Below are positions 4,473 through 5,056 of a stretch of DNA of 5,056 bases, in pieces; position 1 is the first letter of the stretch, and every line of letters starts with the position of its first letter. The notes under the pieces were generated by a model. That model was given only the letters and a program-made list of their open reading frames with translations, had not been told where the DNA came from and ran no database searches. Source of the stretch: Hyphomicrobiales bacterium (GTDB taxonomy: Bacteria > Pseudomonadota > Alphaproteobacteria > Rhizobiales > Aestuariivirgaceae). The translations under genes were made by a program, and so were the position numbers. The DNA lies in the NCBI GenBank assembly GCA_027067085.1, contig JAMOMM010000548.1, forward strand, positions 1 to 5,056, given 5' to 3'.

Positions 4473-4486
4473 CTATCTGTTGATAG
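4473..4486. repeat. Short perfect inverted repeat after the hicB-like gene
   Basis: CTATC (4473-4477) and GATAG (4482-4486) form a 5-base stem with a TGTT loop, 20 to 33 bases beyond the hicB-like stop on the minus strand. No T-run follows in either direction, so it is a poor intrinsic terminator. It could be an operator upstream of the promoter at 4449-4420, or chance. Confidence 0.3.
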
Positions 4487-4505
4487 TGGGGATAACATGT
4501 AAGTT

Positions 4506-5030
4506 TTAACCTCTTGGCAAGTCAGCAACTGAAATTGAATAACCTTTTTTTGACACTATTTTCTTACTTTTATTGTTATCGCGGGTGCCGTATTTCAATT
4601 CAGGACCGCCATCTTTAACCGATCTGGTCATTACTACACCTGAAATCTCATGTCGCGTCGCGGTTGTGATGAAAGCAGAGCGTGTAACTTTACGGCGTTT
4701 GGCCTCGGCATCGATCGCTTGGATCAAGCCTTTATCAAGTGAGATATTGACGGGCTTGGTTGAGCCTAAATCAATGATGGCAGACACATAAGCAACTGTT
4801 GCTGTGTCCATATCCTCGGCATTATCGGCGTTCAATTGATCGACTGAGCGTGGGGCGGGCGCTTCAATTCCATCCTCTTGCATACCTTCAAGGTGCAAGC
4901 CCAAAGCCTCGGCCGCGTTATTCATGGCTTCGTCCATGGTATCGCCAGCTGAAATACAACCGTCTAAATCTGGGAAGCTGACGCCATAGCAGCTGTCATC
5001 TTCTTTGTGAATAAATGCAACGTATCGCAT
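4506..5030 (-). CDS. hicB: HicB-family antitoxin-like protein with C-terminal extension
   Basis: The 174-residue protein has the HicB layout. Residues 1-60 are the partial RNase H-like antitoxin domain (MRYVAFIHKEDDSCYGVSFP, then DLDGCISAGDTMDEAMNNA and AEALGLHLEGM). Residues 91-129 are a ribbon-helix-helix DNA-binding segment (TKPVNISLDKGLIQAIDAEA, then RKVTRSAFITTATRHEI). HicB normally neutralises the HicA mRNA-cleaving toxin and represses its own operon. Family members of this type usually end soon after the ARHE-like helix, at about 130-140 residues; this one continues about 45 residues with a lysine-rich tail I cannot assign. The ATG at 5030 has AAAAGGAG 8 bases upstream. hicA normally lies just upstream, which here would be beyond the window edge; only 26 bases are visible and they could hold the last codons of another gene (Gly-Trp-Leu-stop in one frame). 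A solitary HicB-like regulator is the alternative. Confidence 0.85.
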   Translation of the reverse strand: MRYVAFIHKEDDSCYGVSFPDLDGCISAGDTMDEAMNNAAEALGLHLEGMQEDGIEAPAPRSVDQLNADNAEDMDTATVAYVSAIIDLGSTKPVNISLDKGLIQAIDAEAKRRKVTRSAFITTATRHEISGVVMTRSVKDGGPELKYGTRDNNKSKKIVSKKGYSISVADLPRG

Positions 5031-5038
5031 GATATTTT

Positions 5039-5046
5039 CTCCTTTT
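5039..5046 (-). promoter_or_regulatory. Shine-Dalgarno of the hicB-like gene
   Basis: AAAAGGAG on the minus strand lies 8 bases before the ATG at 5030-5028 and confirms that start. No promoter can be assigned because the window ends ten bases further on. Confidence 0.65.
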
Positions 5047-5056
5047 ATAACCAGCC

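Noticed and set aside
405..4495. DnaA-box-like 9-mers with one mismatch (TTATCCAAA near 406 on the + strand and TTATCCCCA at 4495-4487 on the minus strand), considered as binding sites for the DnaA-C protein.
   Set aside because: About one such near match is expected by chance in 5 kb, the two are far apart, and one lies inside a coding region. No cluster marks an origin.
4433..4498. Minus-strand 21-codon frame starting at an ATG in the gap after the hicB-like gene.
   Set aside because: It has no ribosome-binding site, is very short and runs through the candidate promoter.

Overview
This 5 kb window looks like part of a phage or prophage of an alphaproteobacterium. The evidence is a GcrA-type protein (a cell-cycle regulator family typical of that class) at the left edge, followed by a tightly packed phage-style early or replication cluster: an MT-A70 adenine methyltransferase, a DnaA domain IV-only protein and a single-stranded DNA-binding protein. 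No structural, integrase or lysis gene is visible, so lytic phage and integrated prophage cannot be told apart. Base composition is moderate (somewhat under 50% GC by eye), which does not point to a genus.

Region 1 (1-2269, + strand): six genes, each start overlapping the previous stop by 1 or 4 bases: gcrA C-terminus, a 110-residue phage hypothetical, the methyltransferase, the DnaA-C protein, a 71-residue membrane protein and ssb. This is almost certainly one translationally coupled operon that edits or reads DNA methylation and supports replication.

Region 2 (2270-3600, + strand): accessory genes with their own signals. An extended -10 promoter, a 5' leader hairpin and a perfect 8-base Shine-Dalgarno precede an HNH/AP2-like protein, which overlaps a small HAD-like phosphatase gene. 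A 103-residue unknown follows, flanked by two copies of a 17-base direct repeat that each carry a -35-like element. The second copy forms a good promoter-like sequence with no + strand gene downstream.

Region 3 (3645-5056, - strand): a HicB-type antitoxin-like gene with an unusual C-terminal extension, then a 114-base gap with a plausible promoter, then three small genes of unknown function in one operon (92, 66 and 84 residues). The + and - strand units converge near 3600-3645.

The most striking whole-window signal is the rarity of GANTC, the CcrM methylation and GcrA recognition sequence. I count only two, at 2252 and 4429, where about 20 are expected; GATC, with the same base composition, occurs about 18 times. 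One of the two lies inside the candidate promoter of the unknown three-gene operon, and the other lies upstream of the candidate promoter of the HNH-like gene. I see no tRNA, rRNA, CRISPR array, insertion sequence or convincing intrinsic terminator, and no gene-free stretch over 300 bases.
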